Shown: positions 10,757 to 23,835, counted from the stretch's first letter. The stretch is DNA of 64,000 nucleotides from Panonychus citri (GCF_014898815.1 NW_026515543.1:3224001-3288000); one strand, 5' to 3'. Notes: generated from the sequence alone by a model not told the origin. A program made the numbers and translations.

Positions 10757-11471
10757 TAGAATCATTTTGATGGTACAGTTAATTAGAATTCCAATTAATA
10801 TTTGATGATCTAAAAGGAACAATCAACTTTGAATAACATGATAATCATGAGACAAAATCATCAATAGATTTACCATAAACGTGCCCAATACTATGATCTT
10901 CATTGAAAATTAACAAGACGTCTTGAAATTAACAATTTAAATTCAAGCCACTTATCCAATTACATGTATCATGATTATCTTTTAGAATTAATTCTTGTTG
11001 ATTATCGTTTGTAATGTAGACAAAAACAACAACAGTAACAATTAAAATAGTTTCAAGTTAAACAAAATTCACATTGAGATACATTATCATTGTAAATTGT
11101 GAAAAACAAACGTACTAATTAAGATAAATCAACAAGTCTGATTGATGATAATTAAGATTTTTTCATTGAAAACGTTTCAACTTTCAAGTTGAGGAGCAAA
11201 GTTTTGCCAACAATCAAGTCACAATTAGCATAACCAGAAAATCTCATCAGCCCCTTAATTCAAAACAGGTAAAACAAGTTGATTAAGTCATTCAACCAGT
11301 TGATTCCTCTTCTTGTAACCAACTCAAAATTATGCAAGGAAATACAATATATACAAATGAGATGAGAATAAATAATAATTTCAAATTCTGTTTTGAACTG
11401 ATCGAAGTTGGAAACGATCGTGCAATTGACTCAATAATGATATAGCCCCTCAAGGACAGAATTATAAGCCT
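10757..11471. other. Spacer with the 3' UTR of the CHCHD7-like gene
   Basis: No coding region is recognised between the stop codon at 10756 and the tRNA gene. Confidence 0.5.
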
Positions 11472-11553
11472 GCAGTCGTGGCCGAGTGGTTAAGGCGATG
11501 GACTTGAAATCCATTGGGATTTTCCCGCACAGGTTCGAATCCTGTCGACTGCG
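11472..11553 (+). tRNA. tRNA-Ser (anticodon UGA)
   Basis: 82-nt serine tRNA. Acceptor stem GCAGTCG pairs perfectly with CGACTGC, and the discriminator base is G, as in serine tRNAs. The A box is GTGGCCGAGTGGTTAAGG and the B box is GGTTCGAATCC. The anticodon arm ATGGA-CTTGAAA-TCCAT places TGA at 11505-11507, decoding UCA. A long variable arm (GGGATTTTCCC) confirms the type II structure. There is no intron. It is followed by a pol III terminator. Confidence 0.97.
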
Positions 11554-11558
11554 AAAAA

Positions 11559-11565
11559 TTTTTTT
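11559..11565 (+). terminator. RNA polymerase III T-run terminator
   Basis: Seven T residues beginning 6 nt after the last tRNA base. Confidence 0.85.
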
Positions 11566-12176
11566 CCATTGTTTCGGATAATCAAAAAGTCTAATTACCT
11601 TTTTTACGATAATTTTAAGTTATCGCTGGAGTTTTTTTTTCTCATTAAAGGTTAGAATTTTTCGATTGTCTATTATTTGTTCTTAATTTATTTATAATTC
11701 TTATTTTAAATTGTTCCTTTTAGAGAACAAATCAGGATTGGAACAAAATTACATAAAAAAAACAAGAACAATTGATGTGCGAAAATTTTTCCAGAACAAT
11801 ACAACTAAATCACCAACAGAGAAAGTTGATAAACTCAACAATTTATGATCAATATCGTTTTTTTTTAGCTGGCAATTTTATATTAACTATTAATTTAGTA
11901 ATCGATAAATTGTTTGTCAAGGGAAAATATAAGAAGATGCTAGTCTAACAATTAAAATCATCGTCTAAATTGTGAATGTACAGTAAATGGGTTTACTTAA
12001 ACTGCCGTTTACTTTTGTGATTTTAAGACTAAATATGTGACAGTTTTGATTCTCAATCCATCACTTTAAAAATGTCGTTTTTTTCATTGACATAAAAACA
12101 ATTGATGATGATGATGATTCTTATTATAATTGATTTGGAGACAAGATTGAAGAGGAAGATGAAAAATTGTCGATTA
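11566..12176. other. Spacer, probably holding the 3' UTR of the CTTNBP2-like gene
   Basis: No gene is seen. The sequence is AT-rich and lies immediately downstream of the minus-strand gene that ends at 12177. Confidence 0.5.
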
Positions 12177-14036
12177 TTATGATTTCTCATTTCTTTCGCC
12201 TTGAACGGGTACAGGAGTTGATGATGATGTGGACAGGGTGTTGGTGGTATTGTTGGTGGAGGTTGTGGTGATCATTTTAGCTCGTAAAGTTGCTTGTTGA
12301 ATCTCTTTGCTTCGCTCTTTTAACGCGTTAGCGGGAAGAATGGGCTTATTGGGTGGTATGGGAGGAGGTGTTCCACGAAATAATGGACTAGTGCTCGATC
12401 CAGTTCCGGTTACTGGGCCAGTTGAGAATTTCTTTTGTATCGGTGCTTGAGGACTTCCACTGGCAATCACAACTTTACCCGGTTCCTGGTGCGTGAGAAT
12501 CCTAAAGAAATGGCAATAGAACACAAATTGACATGGATTAATTATAAAAAGAATCATTAATTTACATTTTGTTAGTTAAAAATGAAAGGCAATGAAATAA
12601 ATTGATTGACTGGGAGATAATTAGATATCTGTCACATCATTAATCACTCATGAGTGAAAAAGGTGCAAAGTGATGACCTTGAAATTAAAAAAAGATCAAA
12701 CTATTTGTAGGTTTGGTCCCTGTCGATTAGGTGTGTGTGTGTATAAGTGTAACTATCACCAATAAACGTGAAGGTGAAAATGATCAACTAACATGATTAA
12801 CTGATTATTTTGTCTGAAGAAAAAAATTTGCATGGATATTTAATTAAACATTTATCACTTTGTAAATGTAATTAAATGGTAGGAAAGCAGAAAAAAAGGA
12901 AAACGAATCATGATTATGATAATTAACAACAAGTTAATCATAACTTACTTTTGGTCCGTTGAGTTGACAGTTACGATTGTTGATCTTACACCTTCACCTA
13001 ATTGAGCTATTCTTTTTGATTTGATTGTTTCCAATTCCTTTTTCAATTTATCATTTTCCTCTTCTAATTTGGTTGATTTATTTTCTAGATTATTTATTTT
13101 ATCCAAAAGCAGTGATTTTGATAATTCGTGACTGGCTGTTAATCTTTCCAATTCTGATTCCATTTGTAATGATCTTTTCGATTCCTCTTCGAGATCTTCA
13201 CTCATCTCAGCGGCTCTACATCGTTCAGCGGTCAACATGTCGATCAGCGCGTTATTATGTTGCTCATGTTCAATTAGACGACAAATTAATTCTTTACGCT
13301 CGGTAACTAAACACATGACCATTGACTTTTCACGTTCTTTAACCTTTTCAAGATCACTTTTAATTATTTCCAATTGTTCTCCAAGTGATTCTTTTTCCTT
13401 TTCCAATAGTTCAATTTGCGAAATCATCTTGTCCCTTTCGTATTTTGCACTTTTCGTTTTTTCACTTTCTAATTCCTCCAAACACGCTTTATATTTGGCC
13501 TCTCGTTCACATATTTGAGATTCTAAATAATTTCTCACTTTCCTTTGATGGTCTATAAGGTTCCTTAAATTTTGATATTGTAGATTGTAGATTAATTTGA
13601 TTGAGTTTTCATCATATGTTGGATCATATGCACAATAAGTGTCTCTTAACAAAGCTGTATAAGGATCAGAAGGATCAATTTGAATGGACTTATTGGTTTG
13701 TTGCTGTAGCTGTTTGGATTGTTGTTGATTCTGTTGGGAGTTTGTTGTTGTTGTTGTTGAGTCTTGGTGTTGAATATGTTGTTGTAATTGTAATTGTTTG
13801 CATTTTAGAGCTCGATTATTTGGTATTATGGTGTCGGTAGACAATTTTGAGTGAGGTTGAGGTTGTGTCCACCAGCGTTTATTATAACAGGGATGAATAA
13901 GCCTCCTGACTTGTTCCGTCTTGAGTATACTGATCACAATATCTTTAGCTTGAAGTTCACCTTCCAGGGCACATAGAGCACGAATCAAATCAGCTTTACT
14001 TGGCTCCATTATTTTATTTACAGGTTTCGATGTCAT
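12177..14036 (-). CDS. CTTNBP2NL: CTTNBP2 N-terminal-like protein (CTTNBP2NL / nausicaa homologue)
   Basis: Cortactin-binding-protein-2 family coiled-coil protein, associated in other animals with lamellipodial actin, cortactin and STRIPAK. Two exons: 14036-12949 and 12501-12177, with a 447-bp GT-AG intron splitting a Lys codon; 470 residues. The CortBP2 domain begins at SKADLIRALCALEGELQAKD, followed by a poly-Gln/Thr insert (about residues 70-125), the conserved DPYTALLRDTYCAYDP block and a long coiled coil rich in Glu/Lys heptads (about 150-355). The last exon contains the proline motif GTPPPIPPNKP, conserved near the C-terminus of this family. The ATG at 14036 is preferred; an upstream in-frame ATG at 14096 would add 20 hydrophobic residues and more likely lies in the 5' UTR. 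Confidence 0.85.
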
Positions 14037-15987
14037 TGTTATCTCTCTTCGACCAGCGAAAGTGTCAACAGCAAGTAAAAATCCAATCAAAATCAAAAAA
14101 TGATAAATAAAAAGATAAATATATGTATAAAAAAAAACCTATCCAACCAAAGAGTATGTATATTAATATGTATACGTATTAATCAATGAGCAACCAATAT
14201 AATCCAAAAGTTACCGAATCATTTGGAATCATGTCACTGGGAAAGGAAAATAGCTACAAACAGTAAAACGATCGAAGAGGATCAAGATTTAAAATTAAAT
14301 TGTTATGATGATTAAGATTGATTAAAATCAAATTAAAAGAGAAATTAAAAGCAAAAATTCAAATGTAGTCACACAATTGATGTTAAAAATGTTGTTGACT
14401 TGGTCACAGCCCCTTGACCAATTTCATCTTTCATTCTCTGACATTAATATTATTCATTCAATTTCTCCTTAATCTTTAAAAAGATCAACACAAGTGTCTA
14501 ATTATTGACCAACAATTAAAAATAGATAACAATTTAAATTACAATTAGAAAATTAAATCACAAATCTAAAGTTAAAACCAAACAAAATTCACTCTTGATT
14601 TTTGAAGCCTCAGAATTTTGCACAACCGAAAAGCAGAAAAAGAAAATCGATTGTCCCTCCATCTGTGGCTCGTTAAACGAACTAATCAGAATCGAATTTT
14701 TTTTTCTTCTAAAAATTGAAAATAAATTCTAAAGATTAATAATTGTGACTATTTAGTAGGCAATTTGTTTACGATTTAATTGGTTGGTAAATTGGTTTTT
14801 CTTTTCTTCTCTTTTCTTACAATTAATTATGTGGAAATTGTGACTTGATTAGTGATCTTCTGGTTGGTGGTTCAAGGTAGATGAGGCCATCTACTTGTTC
14901 ATCATGAAACCAAATTAATCTCTTCCTCCATCAACATCATCATCTTTTTACAGGTAAACCGTGAGGATGGAGCAACTTTGTTGGTGTAAATTGTACCTTA
15001 TTTTCAGCTGTGTCTGATGATGAGAACAGTATCATCATCATCTCCATTATCCCCATCATCATAGATCTTTTTTAGTTTTTTAGCTTCTCCCCATCACTTG
15101 CAATTTACATAATTTAAACACTCATTGTTAATTTCTACCTTTCTGTGTATGTGTTTGTTTTGTTTAAATAGTACAACCATTTAAGGACATCATTTTTTTT
15201 TTAATTTATCCAAAGTTACCATTAGTGTTGTGTGTGTATTTTCAGACCTTGATGTAAACATTGTCCCCTCTTATTCACCTTTTTTTTTCTCATTCATTCT
15301 ATGTACATTTTAATAGTATTTTGATGAGTAACAATATTTATCAATCTATTCTGTTTTATGAGACAAATTAGAAGTAGATTTTCACCTAACATACTGATTT
15401 AGTTAATTGCTTATTACAAAATAACCTTTCTGCTAGTCTATTAGATTTCCCTATCTTACTTTCTTATTGCTGTTCTCTTTCTCCTTTTTACTCTCTCTCT
15501 CTCTCTCTTCTCTCTTTCTCTCTCTCTCATATTGTTTCTTGTTATCATTTTCATTACCTTCTCATTATCTTACCTCTCCACCTTCTTACTTTTCAACATT
15601 GATAAAACGCAAAGATCCAAGACACAAGAAGAGAACAAAAAATACTTGTCGAAAAAATTGTTTGTGCTCCCTAATCTTGAAGGAAAATCAACCATTTTCC
15701 CCCTGTTTTCATATAATAAGTTCCGGTGATTTATTGTCGTGGTTAATGATGATCATCTAAATCAACAATCTCTCTGTTTCATTAGAATTGATCTTCTCCA
15801 TTAGCAATATCATGGAATAACCTGTGTACCAGATTTCTGTTCATCATTACTCACCTGTTTCTATTTTTGGTTACACACCTTGTTTTTTTTGGTTCCTCTT
15901 TTGGTCTTTTAATGAAATTGATCTGAGTCTGACTATTGATTAACTTTGAAAATACCAAATTAATCCATCAAGTTAAATTAATCAGTT
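14037..15987. other. Divergent spacer CTTNBP2NL / aftiphilin, with pyrimidine repeat
   Basis: Probably contains 5' UTR exons and promoters of both neighbours. A CCCTCCATCTGTGG word is at 14655-14668. The open frames over 15467-15760 are an artefact of a (TC)n tract. Confidence 0.5.
15491..15530. repeat. (TC)n microsatellite
   Basis: Imperfect CT dinucleotide array. Confidence 0.85.
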
Positions 15988-17750
15988 ATGCTCACAATTC
16001 AACCAATTATGAACTCTATAGATACAAATGGTAAACAATCGGATGATTTTCAAAGTGCAAATTTTAATGCTGACGATGACTTTGGTGATTTTGCTAATTT
16101 CCAGGATAATAAAATAGTTGATGATGATTTTGGAGATTTTACATTTTTCCAAAGTAGTACAAATGTAAATAACTCTTCTAATTATAACAATAGTAATTCA
16201 ACAATTATCACATCCTCTACAACCCAAACCACGACATCAACAACACCAACAACAACCGCTTTCAGTGCTAACGGATTTAGACAAGATGATGCTGAAATGA
16301 AACAACATCAAACACACCAGTTGCTTAACGAAACAAATAATGATGACTTTGGTGATTTTACATTTTTCCAAGGTGATAATTGTGATAATAATAACATAAG
16401 TATGGACGAAGATGATTTTGGAGATTTCAGTTTCTTCCAGGGTAACGATAAATCAAAATTAGAAACAATGACAAACCACGAGATCGATAACAAAGATAAT
16501 ATTAGTACTGATGGAGATTTAAATTTCTTCTCAACCATTGATAAGAGTGATAATAACTTGATAAAGGATAAACTGGACCAGGTCGATGATATTAAAGAAA
16601 AAATTAACTCTAATATAAACCAAAGTGCAGATGATAATGATGATAATGATGGTGATGATTTTGGTGACTTTGGTGATTTCGCCGATTTTCAAGAAACCAA
16701 TCAAGTGATCAAGAAAAAAGAAACAATAACTGACCCAACCTCTATTAAATCTCTACCACCATTACCTTCTCGGACAGTGTTACCTTCCAATATATTTTCA
16801 TCTACTCCGAAAATTGAGAATGAAACAAACTCAGGAAACAATAATGATTGTTTAACAAATTCATCTCTATCTTCAATTGTTAGTCAATCATTTACCAAGG
16901 ATATACGAAATGAAGGCAATAAAATTATTTCTACTAATCTATTTGCCGATACAACATCTCAAAGGTACGTAAAGAAGGAAAAATAAAATCAATTTAATCA
17001 TTGATTCAATTTACCTGTAATACAGGTAAATTTCTGTGAAAATGGTAGTTACAGCACCGATTATATTATTTTCTATCTCTTTTTTTTTATACAAGGACAT
17101 TTCTGTTTTTCTTTTTTAAGAAATACTAATCGTTATAATCAAAAACACTCATTACAATTATCTTTTTCTCTATCAATTGCAGTTGTAAAATGTGGCAATC
17201 GTTGATTAATTGGGAAGAAGCAGCATCGCTCAAATTAAATTGGGAATCATCACATACATTCCAAGTTTTCCTACGATCTCTTAAAATTGATTCTAGAAAT
17301 ATAGTGAGTATATTGTATTATTTACCTTTCCCTAAGATTTCACTCTGATTAATGTTGAACTTTTTCCTCTTCTAAGCATTTCAATGACACACTTATTGAT
17401 ATCAATGGAAATTTGAAGAAGAGAAAAATGTCGATATCTCTAATTATTATTTTCTCTTTTTTCTTCCTCAGCAACAAATGCCTAGTCTGAGAGACTTTTC
17501 AACTCCACTCATACCATCTAAGCTGACGATTCCTCAGCCAACGCCTTTACTACCTTCAATAGTACCTTTAGAGCCTCAAGTATCACAACAATCTCACCAG
17601 TTGACAATCGCTTCTAATTCACTGAACAATAGTTCAGATAATAAGCAACACCAAGAACAAAGTGCCTCATCTATTCCAGAAGCAAGTTTCGATTGGAATT
17701 CAAGCGGATTAACTAATCCCCTTGAAAAAGATTGGTTAATCCTTCTATAA
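15988..17750 (+). CDS. AFTPH: Aftiphilin homologue (clathrin-accessory protein)
   Basis: Aftiphilin links clathrin, AP-1 and AP-2 in trafficking at the trans-Golgi network and endosomes. Three exons: 15988-16964, 17183-17303 and 17472-17750 (458 residues), all with GT-AG introns and consistent phases. The N-terminal half is disordered and Asn/Thr-rich and holds five DFGDF-type acidic-Phe motifs (near residues 32, 47, 115, 138 and 222), the family's adaptor/clathrin-box-like repeats. The second exon matches the conserved aftiphilin core (CKMWQSLINWEEA, LKIDSRNI), and the last exon ends with FDWNSSGLTNPLE, a strongly conserved signature. Shorter than vertebrate aftiphilin (over 900 residues), mainly in the disordered part. 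A second in-frame ATG lies 7 codons in. Confidence 0.87.
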
Positions 17751-18616
17751 CCTTAACGACAACAACAAAATGATATCCGATTATGTCAACGAGAAATTTA
17801 AAAGCAAACGAAAAGAAAAAAAGTTTATCATTATTATCGTTAATCAATTTCATGGATGAAGTGATTTTCTCATTACAAGAAATTCAATATTATCCAATCC
17901 TTGCCATTTTAACAAAATCAAAGATTTGACTTTAATCTTAAAGGTGTTGCAATTTAATATTAATTAATATGAATGGATGGATATTAATTACATCTAAATG
18001 ATCATTTGGATACAATGCATTTAAAAAAATAAGAATCTAAATCTGGTACATTCCTTTTGTGTTAAATTCTCAATTAACTTTGCCTATTCTTCACACCGCT
18101 AATTATTAATTACAAGGAGAAAGACTTTTTCCTCAATGATGATCAACAAAATCAACAACAACAACAAAACTTTCATTTGGAAATTTCATCATCGTAAACT
18201 TTTATCAATTCATATTGTAAGAAAACAGAAAGCGACTTATTAATTAATGTCAACGACATTGATTCTGTAACTGTGTCTATGTTTCACAAATAGTCATAAG
18301 TGAAACGGAAACACAAATATTCAAACTTGTCAATAATTATTATTGCAATTTGAGTTAATGAAATTAATTTTTGCATTTTAACCTCCAAAGTTGAACCTCA
18401 TAAATATTATACTTCGTGAATAATTGACACAAACTGAAAAACCAAAATTAAGAGTTTGAACTCGACGATTTATTTTTTTTAGATAAAAAAATATTGATAA
18501 TTGATTGAGTGAGAGGAAATTTTTAAAATTGAATCGACAACTGCTAGGAAGTAAAAATGTTTTCATGATCCACAACAATTAAGGGAATTAGTTTCCATTG
18601 ATGAACATTCCTGATT
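17751..18616. other. Convergent spacer aftiphilin / RFC3
   Basis: 3' UTRs of two tail-to-tail genes; no additional coding region is supported. Confidence 0.5.
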
Positions 18617-19822
18617 CTACATGGAAAGTAAATCTTCATCATCGTCAATCAAATTATCCTCAGTAAATTTCTGATAAGCGGCCATGAAGTGAGCGACAAA
18701 AGCTTCAAAATGAAGGACCCGTTTACTTCCCACTCTCATTTGATGTTCGTAATGAGAAGCAAGTTGAAGTAATTTACCTTTTAAAACTCCATTACAAATG
18801 TGTAACAATGAGCGAATTAAAACTTTGAAAATAATCTCCACAGGGATAAGATGTTGCTCAAGTTCGTAAAAATCTTCTCGAATGTCTTTCACTTTTTCCA
18901 AGGTCGGATTTTCAATCATCTTTTTGGCTATTCTTTGAATGTAAAGCATATAAGAAGGTTTGATAATCTCTTGGCTTGAATTGATGTACATGGTTTCCAT
19001 CATCAACAGGGCTCGACGTAAATTGCGATCACATTCAGAGGCAATTTTCGAGATTAAATTTGGACCAAGATCAAAATTTTCTCTCCGTCCGACAAATTCA
19101 AGTATTTGAGCTATTTTATCGGTCGTTGGAGCTGAAACTCTATGTAAAAGACAACGACTTTTAATTGGTGGTAAAATCGTTGAACTTGTATCAGCGACCA
19201 TAATCAATCGAAGGGTTGAAATATATTTTTCCATTGTTCGTCTGAGTGAATGCTGAGCATCTTTGGACAATTTATGAGCCTCCGAAATAACAATCACTTT
19301 AAACGGAACCTTATCAACAAGGCCTCCACTTTGAGCTATATTTTTCATGACATCTTGAACAACCAGACGATCTTGAATTCCAATATCACTTGGATTAATT
19401 TCGATATGATAATTAGAAGCAATCGAATTAAGCTCAAGCTTTTTGTTAGAAGGCGTCTCAATGGTTAAATGTTCAATTCGAGTTTTATCAACACCAGAAC
19501 CATAAATTTCCCTGAGAATACATTGAACCCGAGTACGTTTTCCAGATCCTGGTGATCCATAGACCAGTAAATGTGGAAAATCATTCGATCGAATCTAAAT
19601 TTCAAAGACAAACAAAGAATAAAGAAACAATAGAGAAATAGAATTCAAATTAATGGAAAAGAAAAACAATCAAATTAAGCTAATTAAAGTCAAATAGAAA
19701 CAGAAAAAGCTAAAACATAATATTAACCAATTTACCATTCGCTTCAAATAATCAGCCTGTTCCTTATTATAATCCAATTTGTTTAAACTACTTGGTCGAT
19801 ATTTATCACACCACAAAGCCAT
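18617..19822 (-). CDS. RFC3: Replication factor C subunit 3
   Basis: AAA+ subunit of the clamp loader that opens PCNA onto primed DNA. Two exons: 19822-19736 (29 codons, phase 0) and 19594-18617, with a 141-bp intron; 354 residues, matching the usual length of about 356. It begins MALWCDKYRPSSLNKLDYN, typical of RFC3. The P-loop reads YGSPGSGKRTR, and the switch-like region is VIVISEAHKLSKDAQHSLRR. The sensor/arginine-finger region is IKSRC (the SRC motif). The C-terminal collar has the conserved HYEHQMRVGSKRVLHFEAFVA-like helix. A perfect palindromic E2F-type site lies 134 bp upstream of the ATG, which fits S-phase regulation. Confidence 0.96.
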
Positions 19823-19955
19823 AGTTCTAATGACTAGATAAATACACTAAATTTAAAGACAACAATTGAAATTAATTGTAAATAACAATTAAGACAAAAA
19901 TGGAAACAATAACAAAGACAATGAGGAAAAACAAAGAACATTCAATGAGCCGAAA

Positions 19956-19967
19956 TTTGGCGCCAAA
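19956..19967. promoter_or_regulatory. Palindromic E2F/DP site TTTGGCGCCAAA
   Basis: A perfect two-fold E2F consensus (TTTSGCGC on both strands) in an otherwise AT-rich promoter, 134 bp upstream of the RFC3 start codon. RFC subunits are established E2F targets in animals, so function is likely though not shown. Confidence 0.7.
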
Positions 19968-20550
19968 ATTTTTGTTCTTTTTCAACGAAACTTGCGCCAT
20001 CTGTTGTTTGTTATGAGAAACTTTCGAAAGTTGGACAATTAAATTGAAGAAAGTTTTTTAATTTGATTTTGTTGAAATGCTGCAATTTGAACATTAATTG
20101 GACATTGATTAGGAACTGTTGACCAATTAGATTGGAAAAGAATTGATTTGTAGCGGAGAAAAAAGTTGATTTTAAATATTTGATTAGAATTTGTTTTTTC
20201 TTTAATCAGTTAAATCGGAAAGTAATGAATACATGAGAATTAAATTAAAAAGAAAAGAGATTTAATTTGGAAAATAATTTACAAAATTCTTCCGCAATTT
20301 AAATATCTAATTGATTTGGCATAAAATAGAAAATAAATTGATCACAATCAATTACCTGGTTAAGATTAACAAGATAGACATAAGAAGAAAAAATTGTCTC
20401 TCAACTAAATTAACAGTTAATTACGAGAAGCGAGAAGCTTAAAAAAATGAGTTAACTGCAGACAATTAACATGATGATCAACGGAATAATAAAATGGTAT
20501 TAAAATGATCAAAAACAATCAACATCTTCCTCATTAATCGTAATAATCAA

Positions 20551-20569
20551 AGAGAGAGAGAGAGAGAGA
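20551..20569. repeat. (GA)n microsatellite
   Basis: Pure AG dinucleotide run of about 19 bp. Confidence 0.85.
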
Positions 20570-21174
20570 TCAAGTAGTTAATATGATTGGAAAGGATTAA
20601 AGGAAGTAAATAAAAACAATCAGTTAATCATTTGCTGAACCTTTTTTTATCACTTGATTATCTGCTCTCCCCTTAATCATTTGAATTTGTTTCATGATTT
20701 AATCGCTACAATTTAACAGTAAATCATCAACCATAAGATCGTTGATGATAATCATTAAAAAGAGCGAGTTAGGAAAACGTATTGAGCCAAAATCGGAAAA
20801 ACTTTTCATCTAATTATCTCTATTAACGATTAGATTTAGTTAATCATTTTTCCTTCAATTAAACTTTAATCTTAGAACTTTTTTTTTCTCATTCGAAGTA
20901 AATTTAATTTCTTGTTTTCTAACTTTCACTTTTTGGCTAATTTAACACTTGCATCTCTTTTAATCATCTCCTCCTTTAATTTAATCATTTAACTGTTCAT
21001 TCATCGACAATCAATTGTTCATTTGATTAGAAGACATTGATTAGTAAACATATCGATAACTGTTTCAAATCACAATCAAACAAGTCTCTTAATTTCAGCT
21101 AATTGTTTGTGTACGACTGTGTGTGTTTCCATTGGGTTTACTTTAATTGTGATTAACTTTACTCACCTTCCATC

Positions 21175-23039
21175 ATGGGGTATTTTAAGTTTAACTTAAT
21201 TTGCCTTCTAATTGTGTTGACAATCAATTTAAATTATGCTGCTGAAGGAAAAGATGAAAAATTTCCCAATTTCTATGCAGCTCCAGCTAATTTAGAGTTA
21301 ATTGCTATGGACAGTCAACGATCAACTAATCAACAATCAGGTAAACCAAATAATTCATCTCCATCATCGATTGAAAGTTCTGGTGAATCAACGTTAGTTG
21401 CATCATCTCTTTCAGCGACATCATCATCATCCTCAAAATCTTCATCAAAATCATCCTCATCTTCAGAAGAAGATGATTCCGGTGAGCCGAGATTCTCAAT
21501 CGGCTTAGGAACTTTAGCTCCGTCTTATTCACAGAAATTTGGACTCGACGGTAACACAAGACTTGACTTCGATCATCATAACAACGGATTCTCATACACT
21601 CTAACTAATCATCATCACCCTCAACCAAATAGTTTTTCAGATTTATCAAAGGTTCGTTAATTGTTGAGCTTTAATTTGCTTCTTTCCCTCAAGACAATAA
21701 TTGTTTAAATTACTTTAATTATCAGGATGAATTTTTTGGCCAACCATCTAATCAACAATTCAGTCAATCTGAACATGTGAGTAGATTACCAACCATTTCG
21801 AACCCAATTAGTTAATATTCATTCATTTATATTGTTCAAATTTTATGTTTGATTCTAGTCATCGAAGCCCAATATCAAAATCTATTACAATCAACGTTAC
21901 CATTCAATACCTTCACCTCCTCCTCCATCCTCACCTTTGTCATCGACGGCTGAGAGTAAGAACTTTTTCTCGGCTTTACCACCTTCACCGAGGTCATTTG
22001 ATTTCTCACCTTCAACCCGATCAAAGTCAAATAAGATTCCAGATGAATCACGATTCCGTGAATTGGTTGATAAATACGCTCCAAAGGAGGAAGAAGATAG
22101 TCTTGAATCTTTCTTCAAGAAAGATTTAACTCCCAAAGGCTCATGGAATTCATTATCTGATAGACCTTCGTTTGATCATATGCCACATGATATGCCTGAT
22201 GAGATGCCCGAACATCATCAACCTCATCCTCATCACCATTATGACTCCGAGCCTCAAACATCAACACCACCACCCCTCAACATCATCCCCAACATCATTC
22301 CCATCATCATCCTCAACATCATCCTCAAAACCATCAATCTCATCACCAATCTCACTCCCATCCTCATCCTCATCCTCATCACTCAGAACCAAGGTATCGA
22401 TCTCATTCAGCATCAGATTCTCCCCGTAATGGTCGATCCCATAACCTTGATAACCATCAACAACATCATCCACATCATTCTCATTCTCATCCCCCTCCAC
22501 CTCCACCACCTCCTCCGCCTCACCATAACCATCATCACCATTCATCCCCCGATCATTCAGGTGAACCACCAAGAGAAAAGTATTACGACGATTCTCGTGG
22601 AGGATACGAGGAAAGTCCCAGAAGTTCAAATGAATATTCTGGCTTCAACCCACCATCGCCATACATTGGATCAGGATCCGATCTTGAAGACGAAGATGTT
22701 CCCCAACACCACCATCATCGCCATGAACCAACCATCGGCTCATCTGATATTTCCGGACCAATTCAGTTCAATAGTCAAATCTCCCATGGTTCGGATGCTT
22801 TAAACTTCCAGAAAGATAATACAATCATCACAGGTTCACCTGGAGCACGAGGGTTCGAGTATATAAATCGAATAACATCAAATTCCCATGAAGAAATCGA
22901 TCCTTTCCAATTCAACGCTGCTTCGTTCGAGCCCGTTGTTTTCAGTTCGAATATCGCTGAAAGATTCGCTGGATTCGAGGATAATCCACACCATCACGGG
23001 TTCTCTACATATATTGCAGGTCTACCATTCGCACCTTAA
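21175..23039 (+). CDS. Secreted Ser/His-rich low-complexity protein (frame broken by one base)
   Basis: I do not recognise the family. Three exons: 21175-21651, 21726-21776 and 21859-23039, all phase 0. A clear signal peptide (MGYFKFNLICLLIVLTINLN, then YAAEG) makes it extracellular. The protein has Ser runs (residues 80-100), short globular-looking patches (EPRFSIGLGTLAPSYSQKFG; ESRFRELVDKYAPKEEEDSLE) and a His/Pro-rich block near 22220-22540. The ending FSTYIAGLPFAP is ordered-looking. Exon 3 is 1181 bp, one short of a multiple of three. The frame switches at the CCCC run 22273-22276, and downstream only the shifted frame gives a His-rich continuation to the stop at 23037-23039. A metal-binding or cuticle-associated role is possible but unproven. 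Confidence 0.7.
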
Positions 23040-23835
23040 TCTATTATCAAAGACATCGTTCATTTGCATTTTCTTAATCGTAAAATGATCAATCAAGAAA
23101 TCGATTACCAATACTCCCTCCTCAAAGTGAGTAATTTAATTGTCAGTAAAAATACTGCTTCAGTCTGCAAGAGTGCAAACAATCAACAAATCTTTTAACG
23201 ATCGACAACCAAATCAAATTAATTAACTAGTGTTCGATACCAAAGTGATTTTAATCTAATTTAAATGTTCAAATAATAACTAACTAAATATTACTTTAAA
23301 CTTTTTTTTCCTAATTTGTGTTAATTGTTTTTATCCTGTTTTCCAATACAAAATCATCAACATTAAAAGTGATTTTTTTAAACAAATTAAGTGATCACAT
23401 CGTGACAATTTAGTGTTAATTAGTGAGTAAATAACATGAATCAAATTCATTGCATGTAATAGTATAAGAACCGCACCTTTTAATGATTAGTTGTTTTTTC
23501 TTGTTCGAGTTAATTAATAACCGACTCGATTTCTGAAAGTGGCCTTGGCTCATTTTGTTTTCTTAAATACAGAAGACACAGTTTGAGAATCAGATAAACG
23601 GAATCCAGTCCTAATTTAATCGGTTCGGTTTTAATCATAATCTTTTTTAATTGTAAGTAAAAAAAATTATTCAGAAAAAGATGAGAAAATCAAATTGGAA
23701 ATTGCATCGCAATCGATTGATTTTTGTTGGCATTTTTTGTGTTCTAATGATAAAGAAATAGCACAAATTGAGATACTAATCCTTTCGGCTGTTTCTTTTC
23801 TGAGTATTGGTCATTTTTTGTCGCACTCGTGTTAT
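23040..23835. other. Convergent spacer
   Basis: 3' UTRs of the His-rich and CPAP3 genes. A 60-residue frame at 23695-23877 overlaps the CPAP3 end antisense and is not a gene. Confidence 0.5.

Larger units (their letters stand above)
19823..21174. other. Divergent spacer RFC3 / secreted His-rich gene
   Basis: Contains the RFC3 promoter (E2F site at 19956-19967 and a GCGCCATCTG word at 19994-20003) and a (GA)n microsatellite at 20551-20569. The rest is AT-rich with no coding signal. Confidence 0.55.

Noticed and set aside
15467..15760. Leu/Ser-rich open frames that look like membrane proteins
   Set aside because: Produced by translating a (TC)n microsatellite; no splice or domain support.
22261..22629. 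Asp/Glu/Gly-rich minus-strand frame and an Ile-rich + strand frame in the His-rich gene
   Set aside because: Antisense and shifted-frame shadows of the CAT/CCT-rich coding block; the frame that continues to 23039 gives sensible His/Pro sequence.
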